Below, in pieces: positions 63,174-64,000 of a DNA stretch of 64,000 bases. The number at the start of each line of letters is the position of its first letter. Positions within the stretch are counted from its first letter, which is position 1. Origin of the DNA: Pseudoduganella flava. GTDB lineage: Bacteria; Pseudomonadota; Gammaproteobacteria; Burkholderiales; Burkholderiaceae_D. Position numbers and translations under genes: made by a program. The stretch lies in the NCBI RefSeq assembly GCF_007830495.1, contig NZ_VLKW01000004.1, positions 124,001-188,000 of the forward strand, read 5' to 3'. Under the pieces are notes generated by a model. That model ran no database searches and was not told where the DNA came from. It saw only the letters and a program-made list of their open reading frames with translations.

Positions 63174-64000
63174 ATGGTCGCCCGTATCAGCACCAACATG
63201 ATCTACGACCGCGGCGTGACGCAATTGTCGACGCTGCAATCGAACCTGTTGCGCACGCAGCTGCAGCTGTCGACGGGCCGCCGTGTGCTGACGCCGGCGG
63301 ACGATCCGGTGGCCTCGGCGCGCTCGCTGGAGGTGACGCAGTCGCAGCAGATGAACGAGCAATTCTCGCTGAACCGGCAGACGGCCCGCTCGTCGCTGGA
63401 CCAGGTGGACACGGTGCTGCAATCGGTTGGCGACGTCTACACGGACATCCAGGACACGCTGCTGCAAGCGGGTAACCCGGCGCTGTCGCCGGCCGACCGC
63501 GAGGCGCTGGCCGTCGACCTCGAGGCCAGCATGAAGGACTTGCTGGGCCTGGCCAACACGGCCGACGGTACCGGCAACTACCTGTTCTCGGGCTACAAGT
63601 CGACGACGCTGCCGTTCGCGCTGACGGCCAGCGGCGCCACGTACTACGGCGACCAGGGCCAGCGCGAGCTGCGCGTAGGCGCCACGCGCACGCTGCCGAT
63701 CAGCGCATCGGGCAGCGAGGTGTTCGAACAAAACATCACGGGCAACGGTAACTTCCTGACGAAGCCGGATCCCGCCAACAAGGGTAACGGCATCATCTCG
63801 CCCGGCACGGTCGTGGATGCGGTCGCGCGCCAGCAGCACACTGCCGACACCTATTCGATCAGTTTCACGAAGGATGCCACCACGGGTCTCGTGCAATACT
63901 CGGTCAACAACGATACGACGAGCACGCCCGTCGTCGGGCCGGTCGACTTCAAGTCGGGCGAGCCGATCACGTTCGATGGCATTTCGTTCAACGTGACGGG
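63174..64000 (+). CDS. flgL: Flagellar hook-filament junction protein FlgL (HAP3), 5' part
   Basis: This is the second junction protein, of flagellin family. The 275 complete codons in the window read MVARISTNMIYDRGVTQLSTLQ, then STGRRVLTPADDPVASARSLEV, the conserved N-terminal helical region, and then enter the variable outer domain. The frame is open at the window edge, so the C-terminal helices are outside. GAGGAAG precedes the ATG, 14 nt after flgK. Confidence 0.95.
   Translation, partial: MVARISTNMIYDRGVTQLSTLQSNLLRTQLQLSTGRRVLTPADDPVASARSLEVTQSQQMNEQFSLNRQTARSSLDQVDTVLQSVGDVYTDIQDTLLQAGNPALSPADREALAVDLEASMKDLLGLANTADGTGNYLFSGYKSTTLPFALTASGATYYGDQGQRELRVGATRTLPISASGSEVFEQNITGNGNFLTKPDPANKGNGIISPGTVVDAVARQQHTADTYSISFTKDATTGLVQYSVNNDTTSTPVVGPVDFKSGEPITFDGISFNVT

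Overview
The window is a GC-rich chromosomal segment of a motile Gram-negative bacterium, most probably a betaproteobacterium of the Oxalobacteraceae (Massilia/Duganella/Janthinobacterium group). The basis is inference from protein character and gene order: a TonB-ExbB-ExbD-ExbD system with an Ala/Pro-rich ExbB leader, a CqsS/LqsS/JqsS-type sensor kinase, an rluC-HAD-Rieske-sppA cluster, and flhBAFG-fliA-motCD plus flgNMA/flgB-L flagellar blocks. No database search was possible. No tRNA, rRNA, CRISPR array or transposase gene was seen.

Layout. Positions 1-2.5 kb: ileS (5' part) and ribF, minus strand. 2.8-6.8 kb: a tonB-exbB-exbD-exbD operon on the minus strand, ended by a strong intrinsic terminator and followed by a TPR protein. 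7.3-12.1 kb: the stress operon prkA-yeaH-spoVR, minus strand. 12.7-16.2 kb: an adenine/adenosine deaminase and an FtsX-type ABC permease. 16.3-18.6 kb: a response regulator and histidine kinase resembling the alpha-hydroxyketone quorum-sensing pair LqsR/LqsS, but with no autoinducer synthase beside it. The divergent truncated globin gene has a perfect FNR box. 19.1-22.4 kb: rmuC, a CoA-transferase and a VOC protein. 22.4-26.8 kb: a fused mobA-moeA gene, moaA and chrA. 26.8-30.0 kb: rne with a long leader. 30.7-33.8 kb: rluC, HAD phosphatase, Rieske protein and an SppA-like protease. 33.8-36.9 kb: small genes, rsuA, a MEDS-domain protein with a tandem repeat over its stop codon, and an FAH-family hydrolase.

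37.0-64.0 kb is flagellar: export gate (flhB, flhA), placement GTPase and partner (flhF, flhG), sigma-28 (fliA), the second stator (motC, motD), then flgN-flgM-flgA facing left and flgBCDEFGHIJ-flgK-flgL facing right. Two good sigma-28 promoters are visible, before flgM and before flgK. A large calcium-binding RTX protein gene lies between motD and flgN.

The most unusual feature is at 48.96-52.02 kb. A single-gene insertion of about 2.5 kb carries a 770-residue NACHT/STAND NTPase gene with an N-terminal nuclease-like region. Its GC content is far lower than its neighbours. It is bracketed by a 295-bp direct repeat made of the 3' end of flgN plus its terminator. flgN stays intact on one side and a truncated flgN 3' fragment lies on the other. 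This is the footprint of acquisition into flgN by recombination within that gene's 3' end, and the cargo looks like a candidate anti-phage defence gene.
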